A program made the translations under genes and the position numbers. A stretch of DNA of 64,000 nt from Hymenoscyphus infarciens (lineage: Eukaryota > Ascomycota > Leotiomycetes > Helotiales > Helotiaceae): positions 124,001-188,000 of the forward strand of contig LLCB01000004.1 in assembly GCA_001414345.1 (NCBI GenBank), given 5' to 3'. How positions within the stretch are numbered: the first letter of the stretch is position 1; each line of letters opens with the position of its first letter. Positions 31,694-43,486 of the stretch are shown here, in pieces. The notes beneath the pieces were generated by a model, which was not told where the DNA came from, did not search any database, and saw only the letters and a program-made list of their open reading frames with translations.

Positions 31694-32609
31694 GTTGACC
31701 GATGCGCATCGCGTGGTGGGGGAAATGGGTGTGAAAAAAGATCGCTAATGGCAGAGTGTTGGAACTTTTATCAAGCCATCTCACAAGGTTGTTCTGTCAC
31801 CAGAACGTCAAACTTGTAGCTGCTTTGTTCATTCACCACTCTCCCATTGTTGATTTTTGACAGCAACACCTAGCTGAAGCTTGTATAAAGTTTGCTGGGT
31901 ATCTTGGACTTATGATTCAGCGGTATCGGAGAGGCGGGGTCATTACCATTACCCCGCTGACCCCCACATATCAGATCATACCTTACCTGGAGATTTTGTG
32001 TACAATAGTGCGTCAAAAGGCATTCCAAGCCATTTTGACGAGCAGATATTGCTCAAGGCTGAGAGAAACTTTGGATTGAAGTGGGCGTATATTTTACTCG
32101 ACAACCTGGAACATTGAAGGGCGTGTGGAGGTGCAGCTCTCGAGAATAACACCCTGATTTTAGAACAATTGCTTAAGAGCTACCTACCTGGCTCGCGGTG
32201 GACATTAAATTAACCGTTGATCAAACTTTACAGTAATATTTTGGAACTTGATTGTTCTAAATCGTCTGGAATAACAGTCCTAAATTGCTCTAGGTGCGTA
32301 GGATAGAATTACCCTAGAAAGTTGGAACAATGGGCTGGATCGAACCTGATGTATTTACTGCCACTTTCAAAGTCCATCATGATCCTCGTTACTGCTACTT
32401 TCAATGCCTATCATCCATGAGGTAGCAAGGGAGTTCTCACAACAGGTCTATTCTCTCATAGCCCTATGCAATTCATCAATTTTTCGAGTACTCCTCCAGC
32501 TTTGCAAAGCACAATCTAACTACACCCATTCCCCTCACTTCTCCAACAAGCCTCAGCCAGCTCTGGACCCATACAATCCATAACTTCATAATCTTCGAGT
32601 TCATACCCA
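31694..32609. other. Intergenic region with a dispersed repeat copy
   Basis: This holds the PHA2 promoter and the GCN2 3' flank. No gene recognised. A repeat related to one at 41.15 kb is annotated separately at 32255-32370. Confidence 0.45.
32255..32370 (-). repeat. Dispersed repeat, copy A, with Pol III B-box-like motif
   Basis: The sequence around 32310-32362 resembles 41180-41250: AATTACCCTA versus AATTGCCCTA, then GTTGGAACAA versus CTTAGAACAA, then CGAACCTGATGTATTTACTG versus CGAACCTGAAGGATTTACTG. On the minus strand each copy carries a tRNA-type B box (GGTTCGATCC at 32346-32337). Such elements could be SINE or tRNA-derived fragments. No A box was found. Confidence 0.45.
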
Positions 32610-35600
32610 TCAAGCCCCCAAATCATAATAAACAATCATCCCCGTCCGAAAGTTATACACAAAAGCATTCCTTGTCTTCTCCTTCCCCCCTTTCGCAAGA
32701 CTCTCCATCAAATCATGCAACTCTCCAATATACTTACGATCGGCAGTAGGAACAGCATGCGTCAACTTCCTCCAACTATCCGGATCGCTCAGTCTCGTCT
32801 CCCGGATCATCTCCATAACTTGATCCGTTGTCTCGATCGCAGCAATCGGTCCATCAAGGAATGTTTGTACCAGAGATGAGGCTTTTGCTTGTGCTTGTTC
32901 AACTATATTTCTTCGATTGGATTTCTTGCTCTTGGTGCCGGCGACGAGGAGATTCACTTGTTGCTCGTGGTCTGTGGTATCGGCTTGGCTTGTGTGGCGG
33001 AGGAGTTTGTTTCGCGGGTTGCTTGTTACTTCTTTCTGGTCTCTTTGATCTCTTTCGCGAATTTCGGCCTTGAGCCAGGCTGTGAGTTGGGTTGCTGGTA
33101 CGTCGGTGTCTCCTGCTTCTTTTCGATCCATGCTCTTGACTTTGAAGATGGAATCCTGCTTTATCGTGAGGATCCAGGAATGTTTCTCATCTCGATACTG
33201 GGAAAGGAGGTCTTCAGGGGATCGACAGTCTTGTGCTAGCTCAGCACTGATATCGTCTGCCCATAAACTCTGAACAACTTCAATTCCAGTGGTGCGAAGG
33301 ATGGCAGGATCATGACTGGCGACAAGTACATCACACTAGTTCGCAATTTAGTAGGTAGATTCGAGGTGAATGAGTTAAATGAATTCACATACCCGTTTAC
33401 TATTCCAAACACCATCTTCCAACTTTTTAGAAGTGCTCTTGTGTCCTGCTTTTGGGTGTTTAACCAGTCTTTCCAATCCCAAATTGAAGCCTACCGCATG
33501 GCGTTGTTGGAAACTCGTCCCGATTCGATGTCGATGCTCTTTGATCAAGGAATCGTATCTACCTCCAGCAGCGAACACATCTTTAGCCTTCTTGCCATAA
33601 AGACACGAAAATACAAGACCACCTTTACAGAATCGTTCCTTGATACTACAGAGTGGGCTGACATAAATCTTGCTTCGTACTTCAAAGCGTTTTGTATAGT
33701 CGACAACTTCTCGAAGATGGGCAATTACCGGCGATGCTCTGTCAAAGGTATTTGTACCTTCGAACAAAGTCTTGATCTTCTGAAAAGCCTTGTTGGGGGT
33801 ATCTGGCTGATATTAGTACACCATAAAGCTGGATTCAGCTACTATACATACCTCGAAAGTCGAAATTCTGCAGATCATCCGCACTGGTAGAAGAAAGTCC
33901 AATAAGAGGAGATCTAAGCTCGTTCTTTATCTTCTGCCAACTCCAAGACCCCACGTTGAGTTTACTGAGTGTCTCCGCGACTGCCTCTCGTATCGTTGGC
34001 TCTATCCTACAATGGTCAAAGATAAGACTGAGCAGATCAGAGTGGTTGATATGAAAACACATGTGCGAAGAATCGAGGGTCGGTATACTCGATACTATCT
34101 CATCCAGGACTTTAATCACTTCGGCCTCTTTCAAAGCCAAGTCCAAAGCGTCGAATGAAACGATGTCAAAGTCAACTTCATCAACAGTTTGTGGTTGAGC
34201 ACCGGATTGACGATCTCGAAAAACAGAACCGAAAGCAAAGGATCGTAACACCCCAGGTTCGTGTTTTGCCAATGATCGAGCATGTGGAAGAGTGAGGTCG
34301 AAGGGTAGTTGTAGCAGTGTGCCATTCCCATCAAGTAACTGCACTGCGTTTGATCCATAATGGCGCGATCGTGGGAATAAGACACTACGAGGAGTTTCGA
34401 CAGCTCCATGATGGCGAAATATTGAAATGAGTTTTTGCTTGACCAAACCAGAGAGCAACAAGTCGCCTGCGCTCTGGTTCACGGTATCCATATCCCAAGC
34501 GAAATCCTTTGCTTGTGTATTTGGCATGGAAAATAACGTTGACATCATCTTTCGATGATACGGAGAATCGGAATCCGCAAGACCCGCCAAAGCACGGCGG
34601 ACCGTCTCGCTTTCCATCTGCACCGGAAGTTTGCCACCTTGAAGTAATTCAGAACTCGATGGTCGGACTTTTGGACTGTGGCTGAGAAGAGAAAGAATAA
34701 TTTCAGACTGAACAGCTTTGCCCGTCAAGTCAAAGTCTTCAGGGAGAACGGGCTTCCTCAATCTCAAATTTTGTCCCACTGCAGCTCTGTCCATTCCCGG
34801 CACCAATGACCGGTAACACATCTCGAAAAAGATGATCCCAAGCGAGTACATGTCGACTTTGCTAGTATAGGAACCACCACCAGCACTAGACGAAACTTCG
34901 GGGGCGACATAAAATGCTGTTCCAACACTTCTTGTCATTTCTCCACTCATTATCGAATTATTTGTAGTGGACATTGATCTATCTGCCATCGAGTGTTGCC
35001 CACTGGTAGCAAGCCCAAAATCACCAATTTTGACACTCGAAGTACTATCGATGAAAATGTTTTCAGGTTTAAGATCGCGGTGAACGATGTTCAAGCCATG
35101 GATGTGGACGAGCCCTTCTAGTATTTGTCGTAAAAGACGCCATATTTCATCGTCATCCTTGTAAAGACCCTGCTTGATGAGATCTCGGAGAGTGTGTTTG
35201 TTGCAATATTCCATTGAGATATAAAGGATGGTTTTGAAGGAGCGCCGATATCGTGAGGTCGATCTGCGTCGTCTTGCAGCAATTTCGATTCCATGTTTAG
35301 TAGCCCCAGTACTGTTCTGGTCGCCATCGCTCGTCGAATCGTCGTCATCTTCATCATCTTCGTCATCGTCACCCTCCGCGTCTGAGCCATCGTCGTACCC
35401 AAATTCAATTTCCGGATAACCACCGTTTGATGACATGAAATCCAATCCGCCAGTGCTAACACCAAACTCAACATCTAACGCAGTTCTCGGAGATACTAGA
35501 TCACTAGCAGAAGGCTCAATTGTTCCTGCATCGGCACTTGTGAGATCGTCGTCTGTTTCGTTAGACATGTTAAATATTTCCTCAGTCCACGTATTGTAGT

Positions 35601-38244
35601 AACCTAGTGTCGTGGTTAGCGGTTGAAAACTCGAAACAAGTATTGACAGTAAATCCCCTGAGAGATGAAACTAGGAGCCAACTCGTCAGGCTTCCACTTC
35701 CTGGGATGAAACCTAGAGATTTCTTGATATTTTCATTTAAGGGGAAGAATTCCTGACTTTTGTGCCTGAGACTCAGATATGAGGCACGGTTTGTATACTG
35801 GACCCGAGACCTGACACGAGAGTAGAAGAATTTTGAGGTTTAACTTACGAACAACTGAAGGATGACTTAATTGAGACAAAAGGCGAACCTCCTTTATAAC
35901 CTCTGTTAAAGATGCTGAAGATTTCTGTGTGATCTTCTTGACGGCATAAATCTGGCCATCGAGCTTTTTCCGTGCTTTAACGACTTCTCCAAATCCACCT
36001 TTCCCCAGACGACCCTCCTCTACGAAGTCCTCTTTGTATCTCGACAGTGGACCGGTATAGGCATTCATAGAATCATGCCTCGTTCGACGTGGGGTCAAAG
36101 GCTGAAATGATGACACTGAGCCAAATCTGGAGATGACTGGGCTGGCATCTGAGTCCAGCAGTTCAGCATCAGTCGCGAGGAACTCAGAAGAGCCCAATTC
36201 GAATGCGCGTGGCCGCTTCTTCGGGTCTGGCTTGAAGAGTTTACCGATGAATTCAGCAAAAGAATCGGACAGAGTGAGGGTGTTAGCTAGCGAATTGGGA
36301 GACGAATATTTCTTGACTACGGTTGGGCCAAACGCCATCTGACGCTCGAGTCAGTTTGATCCATAGAAAATTAAAGAGTCAAAACTGATCTCAGAGGACC
36401 AGGAGTAAACGTTTCTTTGGTATTAGAGAGGGGGGACTATTATGATCTCTCGGGGTAATTACTACCCCATTTTCTTGTGGACTCACGGGATAATAGGTCA
36501 AGGTCATTGACAAAAGGATAAGAAATGGATAGCTATGACATACCTGAAGAAACATGATGCCAAAGTCCCACATGTCAGTTTTCTGTGTATATTGAGGATG
36601 TGTGGTGTTCGCTATTTCTGGAGGCACCCAGTAAGCAGACTTAGCAACCGTAAGAGTATCCTTTGCTGGTTTCTTGTCACTAAGAGCATGCAGTTTTCGT
36701 TGAAACCCTGCATCTGCTATTTTTGGCTTGACGTCCCCGTTTTGTTCTCGAACCAAAAGGATATTTCCAGTATGGATATCTTCATGAACAATGCCCTTTT
36801 CATGAAGGAATCGTAGAGCATCTAGCAACTCGATAGTCCAGGAACGAACCTTGCTAATTCCCAAGCTACCAGTGATATCCAGGAGCTCCTCCAAGGATCC
36901 CTTCTCGGCGAACTCGGTCAAAATGCTCACCGTCCAGGTAGTATCTGAACTCATTTCTTCGTCAGCCGACTCGGTGGCTTTTTGCACCTTGAAATCAAGC
37001 AAGTCAAGAACACTTTGATGTCTAATCTCCTTGAGTGACTTCAATTCTGTTTCAAGTATCTGCAGTTGCTTTTTGAAAACATTCTGGTCTTTTGACCCGG
37101 CATCTAGGTCTGCCTGCTTTAATGCCAACGTTGGAGCATCAACTTGATGAACAACAGGTCTTACCGTAAAGCATTTGGAAACTGATCCCTGACGTAGACA
37201 GACTTTGCTCGCAACAGATTGAAAGACGAACGGGTCACCGTTGGTATCTGTGAGAGTGATATGTTGCTGGAACACAAGCTCGTCCTGGATTTTGTTGTTT
37301 CCGTTTCCATTAGATGGATGAGACACCAAGGTTCCGGGTGGACTGTATCAAAGTATCGCAGTCAGTTTACCTCGTTAAAATTTACGGCAGCTTATATAGG
37401 ACTTGTCTCTGACACTTCTAGAAGCAAGTACAATGATCCAAGACTTCAAGGTTTGTCATGTAAATCGCTGCAAGAATCGTGACACAACGAAAACTGCCCC
37501 TCAGAAGCCGACTTACCGACTCTTTCGTTTGGTCTCTCTCGCTTTGGCTTTTTGGCGTTTGAGTTCATCTTCAACTAATGACCCCAACATACGCTCTTCT
37601 TCCATATTCTCTTTTTGCCTTTTCCGCATTTCTTCTTCCTTCTCGCGCTCCGCAAGTTGTGCTGCTGCAAGTTCATGGGCGGCACGTTCTTCTTCGAGGC
37701 TTGGCAACTGAATTCCGGCAGCTTTCGCTTGTGCGGCATCTTCGAGGACATCTTGACATGCATTCACAATCTCCATAATCATGGCTTGCTCGCCGACAAC
37801 CAGCTCTTTAGGCTTGGTTTCAATGATCTTTTGAAGCTTGAATCGTGTCCCATCGCGAAGATGACTCTCCCCTTTGAGATTCAATAACGGCGGACTCTTT
37901 GGATATGTGGCTGTGAAGACACAGCAAAGGACAGCCGAGATGCCCTCATTAGAGGATTTGATGAGAATCTCAAAGCTCGGCTCGGCTTTCTATTGAGACT
38001 CAGTTATGAAGTCACTCAAGATGTCTTTAGATCTACCAACCTTCCACGCTCCCTGATGCGTTTCTATCTTGCGGAAATCGTCGCCATAAATTGCAGCCAG
38101 TGCAAACAGCTCTTCTTCTTGGATTTCCTCATATTGAGTTCGTTGTGGGGGGTTCCCCCTTGTATCTGACGGTGCTCGAGACAGCGCAGGAGATGGTGGT
38201 ATAATTCGTGGTGGTTTCTTTCCCCAAGGAGTAGTCGGCGGCAT
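32610..38244 (-). CDS. GCN2: eIF2alpha kinase Gcn2 (general amino-acid control sensor)
   Basis: Seven exons by phase: 38244-38041, 37989-37517, 37342-36544, 36338-35849, 35603-33852, 33802-33393 and 33335-32610, giving about 1617 residues. The order of domains is diagnostic. An RWD domain that binds Gcn1 (QEEELFALAAIYGDDF, ~45) is followed by a charged coiled coil. Then comes a pseudokinase (~230-530) with HEDIHTGNILL in place of HRD and ADAGF in place of DFG. The true kinase starts at ~603 (GRLGKGGFGEVVKA), with the catalytic Lys in YAVKKI, an acidic insert, HRDLKPENIF, IGDFGLA and GTAFYVAPE. A histidyl-tRNA-synthetase-like domain (AAGGRYDSLI, AVGFNLGLERL) precedes a C-terminal ribosome/dimerisation domain. 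Gcn2 binds uncharged tRNA and phosphorylates eIF2alpha. Three introns are long (174, 205 and 245 nt). No lesion is seen. Confidence 0.95.
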
Positions 38245-39549
38245 CCTGACGATGATAAGAGTTCAGCAAAGGAGGATGATTATCATTTCAGATCTGGGTG
38301 AAGATTCGAAATGGTTGCACGCAGCCGAAGCTGCGAGACCTCTACGTGCTGGGGTTGAACATGTTATGGTGAGTGAATGGTTTGGGTTGGGGATTTTTGA
38401 TAGAGGGGAAAGAAAGAGTCAGCGCACTCTGAGACGAGGCTGAAGGTTGAGAATGTTCCCCGCATAGCGCTAGGCCGAAAGGGGAGACAATAAAAGCGGC
38501 AGTCACTAGGTTCCAGTTTAAAGGAAAACCCTTTGGAATATTGGCTTGAAGCAATGTGGTTCTATTTTGCTAAGGTATTTATGGCAATACTAGAAAGTTG
38601 GCCTGGTCCATGATCGTGAGCTATCTGGCGGTGGACAAAATAAGCGGCACCATGATTGGAGACCCTGTTAGTTTTGGCTCCTGGAATCGCACCCCAGCCC
38701 CAGGGCATAACAACAGCGCGTCGCAAAAATAGAAGAAAAATATGAGTGGATGGGTAAGATGTTGATGCACCTCAAACTTGTGTCTTTCTTGTTAATTGCG
38801 TCGAGTTGTGAGCGTTGGTATTTCTCGACATGAAGTACCTCTAGCGACGGGGAAAAAGTCGGATTTTTAGATTCAAAACAAAAACATAGCCAAAATAGAT
38901 GCAACTCTATTCTATTATCGATCCGTTACTTGAGAGTCGTTCCGGATTTCTTTGGTATTTTTCTGATCTCCTTTTGACCTACTTCTAGTGGTGGTTGGCA
39001 GGACCGATACCTGTGGTTGCCGGAAGCGAGTTTAATAAAACCGTTCCATGCTTCTGACCTACTCTCTCATCAAAATTTTCGAAGACTACCTACCCAATTG
39101 TTCATTTATTACAGACTTACAGTACCCCAATGGATGATGTGATGAGCGCTGGCGGACCTTTCCACCCTACTAAAACAGTTTCTCCCTTCTTCATATGACT
39201 TGAGAGAATTAAGATGTAAGGTTATCTATATATACAAACTCGCCATTTGATTTCGAGAAGGGCAAAAAGCCGTTTTCCAGAAGGTTTAAGCTGCTACTGG
39301 ATAACCACTTCTAGAACCTATAAAGGTATATAAACTACTAGGAATTCCTGAAGCTTTATTTCCTATCTCCTGGTGTTCTCACTCTTTTGGTGGGGTTGAA
39401 GGTCGGTCTAGTTCGTTGCTCTACTTTTTTTATAGGACAATTGGAGGTTTGGACGTCTGGCGGGGTGGCTTGGCGCTACTGGCAGGGATAAACAAAGTCA
39501 ATCCATGCTTCCACCCTTCTGACTCCAACCCAAAAGAATCTCGAACACA
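38245..39549. other. Divergent intergenic region between GCN2 and ARG7
   Basis: No gene recognised in 1.3 kb. A TATA-like run (CTATATATACAAAC, about 39225-39240) sits ~310 bp before the ARG7 start. Confidence 0.5.
39520..39525 (+). promoter_or_regulatory. Possible Gcn4/CPC1-type core site
   Basis: TGACTC, the half-core of the amino-acid-control site TGACTCA, lies 25 bp before the ARG7 ATG. It is close to the start and one base short of the full site, so chance is a real alternative. Confidence 0.2.
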
Positions 39550-40985
39550 ATGGCGCTCCGACTTCCACGAATCCCAGCTGCAAAGCTGAAGTATGTACCC
39601 ACGAGTGGCATATATCCAAAAGGATTTCTCGTCTCCGGTACGCATGTGGGAGTGAAGGCTAGTAACAAAAGTGATCCAGACCTAGCTTTCTTAGCCTCAG
39701 AAACACCATGTGCGGCGGCGGCTGTCTTTACGAAGAACAAATTCCAGGCCGCCCCGGTTACCATCAGCAGGGAAATGCTCAAGAGGAGGAACAATGCTGG
39801 GGTTCGAGCTGTTATCATCAACTCTGGATGTGCGAATGCCGTAACTGGGAAAGGTGGATTGGAGGATGCTGAGAAGATGGGTGCTGAGGCAGATAGATGC
39901 TTCGATCAATCCAAGGATGGAAAGGGAGGAAGTACTATAGTCATGAGTACTGGAGTCATTGGTCAAAGGTGGCTTCTACGCGTCCCCAAAACGGCTTCTA
40001 CTACTAACAGGATCGCAGACTACCCATCCAAAAGATATTGCACAAAATCCCTTCGGGTTATGATTCTCTAGGATCCTCCCACGAACACTGGCTAGCCACC
40101 GCTCAAGCTATCTGCACCACCGATACCTTCCCAAAACTCATCTCTCGAGCTTTCACCCTCCCCTCGTCTCCCTTGATCGAATATAGAATGGCTGGTATTA
40201 CAAAAGGAGCTGGAATGATACACCCAAATATGGCAACCTTACTTGGAGTAATTGCTACAGATGCCCCGATCTCACCGGAACTCCTCCCAAAGCTTCTTAC
40301 AAATGCCGTGAACAAATCTTATAATAACATCTGCATCGATGGCGATGTCTCTACCAACGATACAGTGGCAGTCTTGGCAAATGGTGCAGCTGGAGGGAAG
40401 GAAGTGTCTTCAGAATCATCAGAGGACTACAAGAGCTTCCAAAAGACTTTGACCGAGTTTTCTACCGATCTCGCGAAACTCGTAGTGAGAGATGGTGAAG
40501 GGGCAACAAAGTTCGTTAAAGTCCGTGTCACTGAGGCACCATCAGAGGATGGAGCTATACAAATTGCCGACACCATAATAAAATCCCCATTGGTCAAGAC
40601 AGCACTTTACGGCAAAGATGCAAACTGGGGTCGTATTTTGTGCGCAATTGGCTATGCCCAAATTTCTCCGCGAAGAAAGCCTGATAATGATGTTTCAGAC
40701 ATCATCCCTGAAAAGACCAGTGTTTCTTTCATCCCCACGGATGGATCTCCTGAATTGAAGCTGCTTGTGAATGGAGAGCCTGAAAAAGTTGATGAGGCTC
40801 GTGCAGCAGAGATCTTGGAACATGAGGATCTAGAAATTTTGGTCAAGTTGGGGGGAGGCAAGGAGGAGGTCACATGCTTCACTTGCGATTTCAGGTAGGT
40901 TTTCATATTTTCAGGGACACAAAGACAATCACTAACAGTTATCAGCCACGAGTATATCACAATCAACGGGGATTACCGCACATAA
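39550..40985 (+). CDS. ARG7: Mitochondrial ornithine acetyltransferase, bifunctional ArgJ type
   Basis: Exons are 39550-39968, 40019-40894 and 40946-40985 (introns of 50 and 51 nt), giving 444 residues. The basic N-terminus ([17 protein letters not shown]) fits a mitochondrial presequence. ArgJ motifs are present throughout: [36 protein letters not shown] and [18 protein letters not shown]. The precursor cleaves itself before the Thr of MATLL (about residue 213), which becomes the nucleophile of the beta chain. Later motifs are [33 protein letters not shown] and the terminal [11 protein letters not shown]. The enzyme moves acetyl from N-acetylornithine to glutamate in arginine synthesis, and many members also acetylate glutamate from acetyl-CoA. 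The first acceptor was chosen at GATCGCAG so that QRLPIQ is restored. It diverges from GCN2. Confidence 0.95.
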
Positions 40986-41607
40986 TTACTAGGAATTGAC
41001 CTGTGTATAATTATAATGACGAAACGAAAGGACGTATTCAATCAACCCCCGGCCTTTTGTTTTATCAATAACACGTGTCAAAAACAATTGAACCAGAAAA
41101 TTTGAGACAATTGAAGTTGCTTGTTCCAACTGTCTAGGCCAATTTTAAATTGTCCCAATTGTTTAGGTAATCTTACTTCAATTGCCCTAAAAACTTAGAA
41201 CAAGGAGGGCTAGGGAGGCAGGTACGAACCTGAAGGATTTACTGCCGCTTATTTTCCCGACGTGAAGTGTGTCTGCAAGTACTTCACTCGAGAAAAAAGC
41301 AAGAGCTGACTTGTTCTCAAACCAAAGCTAAGTGATTACCATGTTGTTCTCGTTAGGCGGTGTATGGGAAAGGCCAGGTCAAGTCGCCTCAAGTACACAA
41401 GTCCTTATAAGGCTGCTCTCGCCGCCAACCACTTAACACCGGAAACACAACATATCGCAGTGCGACACATCTCTGCCTGCGTACGATACCATGATAGACT
41501 CGCCAAGAGAATTGCCAAATCATAGTCAGCAACTAAACTACGACAAATTCGACCCCTTTTCGCAAAGCACCTTGAATAAAATCTGATTACTTCAAACATA
41601 TATCGAA
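40986..41607. other. Intergenic region with dispersed repeat copy B
   Basis: No gene recognised. It contains several related Pu/Py-rich segments (CCAATTTTAAATTGTCCC, CAATTGTTTAGG, CAATTGCCCTAA) around 41130-41200, then the repeat copy annotated separately. Confidence 0.45.
41095..41252 (-). repeat. Dispersed repeat, copy B, with Pol III B-box-like motif
   Basis: This is related to 32255-32370. The clearest match is CGAACCTGAAGGATTTACTG at about 41225-41244. The minus strand shows GGTTCGTACC (41230-41221), one base from a consensus B box. Upstream of it, AATTG-containing segments recur every 20-30 bases. It may be a tRNA-derived retroelement tail or a degraded LTR end. Confidence 0.45.
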
Positions 41608-42465
41608 ATGAGCAAAACAAAAACCGAAAAATCCAGTCACCCCCAAAAAGTCTTTCCTGATCTTCCTGCCGAACTCAAACTCGCAATATGGGATTTTGCA
41701 GCCTTTGCTCACCCACGAATAATTAATGTTCGCACAAGCAATCTTTCTCCCGGACAATTCCCATCCTTCAACTATACACGAACACCTCTGCCTTCGATAT
41801 TCTTCATATGCCATGATTCTAGAGAAGCCGCAAAGCGTCAATATAAGACTCCATTCAAGGATCTGCTATCTGGACAAGCTGGCATTCGCTACAATCCCTC
41901 CATCGATATCTTATTGTTCGGCTGTCTGAACTGGGATGGTTGTCAGGACTTTACTCTATTTATGAAAAACTCACTGAAAGAGGAATTGGAAGATGTTCAA
42001 CACCTTGCTGTGGCTTACAAAACTAGAGCATGGCCGTGGAAGTGTCCTTCTGTGGTACCATTCCTGAAGCTCAAGAACTTTTACCGCATTTACTATGAAG
42101 ACCTGTTTAACGGTAGCCCTCAGACCCTTCCCTCCGACTTGGGGTATGATCCACCACCGAATTTATTCCATCAACCTCGGCATTTCAAGCAAAACGGACA
42201 TAACAAGTTCGATCATCTTCTGACTCTGGAAGAGCTCACCACAACAGAAAATGACTCGAGCATTCCAGATCCTGCTAGGGAAAGCTATCGTCATCCAGGT
42301 ATCGTTCTTCGGGAACTTGTCGAGATGACGATTATTTTTGATAGAGTTGAGAAGAAGAATCCAAATTGGAAACGACCTGTTCTTCGTGCTGGCCATTTGA
42401 CAGTGGATGAGTCTCCGTTTTGTCATAGTTACAAGGACCGGATTACCCTTGTACCCGAGAGCTAG
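41608..42465 (+). CDS. 2EXR-type fungal protein, copy 1
   Basis: This single exon encodes 285 residues. The N-terminal domain reads FPDLPAELKLAIWDFAAF and then PLPSIFFICHDSREAAKRQY, followed by IRYNPSIDILLFGC. This is the pattern of the fungal 2EXR domain (F..LP.ELR..IW, then P.L..VC..SR..A...Y, then +.NP..D.L.). The rest is alpha/beta without a known domain and ends GHLTVDESPFCHSYKDR. The function of this widely expanded family is unknown. A second copy lies 1.0 kb downstream on the same strand (43487-44419), sharing LAIWDFAAF, CHDSR and GHLTVD..P.CHSYK, so the two arose by tandem duplication. The start ATG at 41608 is the first in frame, and no intron is apparent. Confidence 0.8.
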   Translation: MSKTKTEKSSHPQKVFPDLPAELKLAIWDFAAFAHPRIINVRTSNLSPGQFPSFNYTRTPLPSIFFICHDSREAAKRQYKTPFKDLLSGQAGIRYNPSIDILLFGCLNWDGCQDFTLFMKNSLKEELEDVQHLAVAYKTRAWPWKCPSVVPFLKLKNFYRIYYEDLFNGSPQTLPSDLGYDPPPNLFHQPRHFKQNGHNKFDHLLTLEELTTTENDSSIPDPARESYRHPGIVLRELVEMTIIFDRVEKKNPNWKRPVLRAGHLTVDESPFCHSYKDRITLVPES

Positions 42466-43486
42466 TCCACCGGGAATTTGGGGTGGTGTATGACGAAGTG
42501 GGAGGAGGTATTTTCATTTTCATGGAGTTGACGCACCCTTTCCACAGAGAGCCAGTACACATGGAAGGGGAAGCCGGGTATCAAGAAGAGCTTAGCCATA
42601 GGGTTTGCTCACCAAAATGAAGGGAAAGCATCATGGTCTCGGCAATCAATTGGAGCATGGTGAGAATCGCCTATGAAAGTGGCATCCAGTAGAAATTCAC
42701 AGACCTTTACCTGGCCTTTTATGATTCACGAATTATCGTTTCCGAAACTTCTAGTATGAATTTGGGTCAGCATTTCAATCAAGTTGTGGTTTTGAAGCCT
42801 GAAATCGCAACATATGTATCTCAAGTGCTCGAATGGATTCTGACTTGCGTCGCTCGACTGAATAGAAAGACTATAAGCAGTTTTCCAAGTCTTTTATGTG
42901 TGCTAACTATCCAGCCAGTTGGCGAAGTCGACATAACGCGGGCTTAGTTTATTATGACCTTTGCGCCTCGAATTAGGAGTTTCGTGAATGGTTCTCACAC
43001 GCTCTGTTGGAATCTCAACCTTTTGAATAGTATTGTTTAATTATTTCAAACTCAAGGGCTCTCTTCGCCTCGGTATGAATGGAAAGTCTTTTGGCGGTGA
43101 TTCGCAAATGGAGGCAGTAAGTCACACAAAACTCTATAAAGCCTCCTGCACTTCCTTGCTCTCTTCCATCAGCTACCTAAAACACCCAAGAAAATAACAT
43201 CTCACAACATCTTAACTGTCTCCTTTCTCTTGCCCGGCGAGAACTGTACTAGTATTCCCAAATCACGGACAGCAGCAAAAACACAGTCCCTTACGGAAAC
43301 GTCACCTCGGCTCGGTCATTTGAACTTGAGAGCGCATCAGTCACTATCAGCAACAAGCAACTCTTCAGCTTCATCATACATTCCAGCCAGCTTCGTTTGA
43401 CTACTTCAGGCGAGGCTTTTAATCTCGAGGACAATATCAACAACGAGAAATCCCCAAGTGGAATCGATTCAAGCCTAGCTCAGAAC
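42466..43486. other. Intergenic region between the 2EXR paralogues
   Basis: No separate gene recognised. A TCTATAAA box at 43133-43140 lies ~350 bp before the second paralogue's first in-frame ATG, so the region includes its promoter and a long leader. Upstream in-frame sequence from 43397 lacks ATG and follows a CTTCAG that could be a splice acceptor, so a short 5' exon is possible. Confidence 0.45.
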
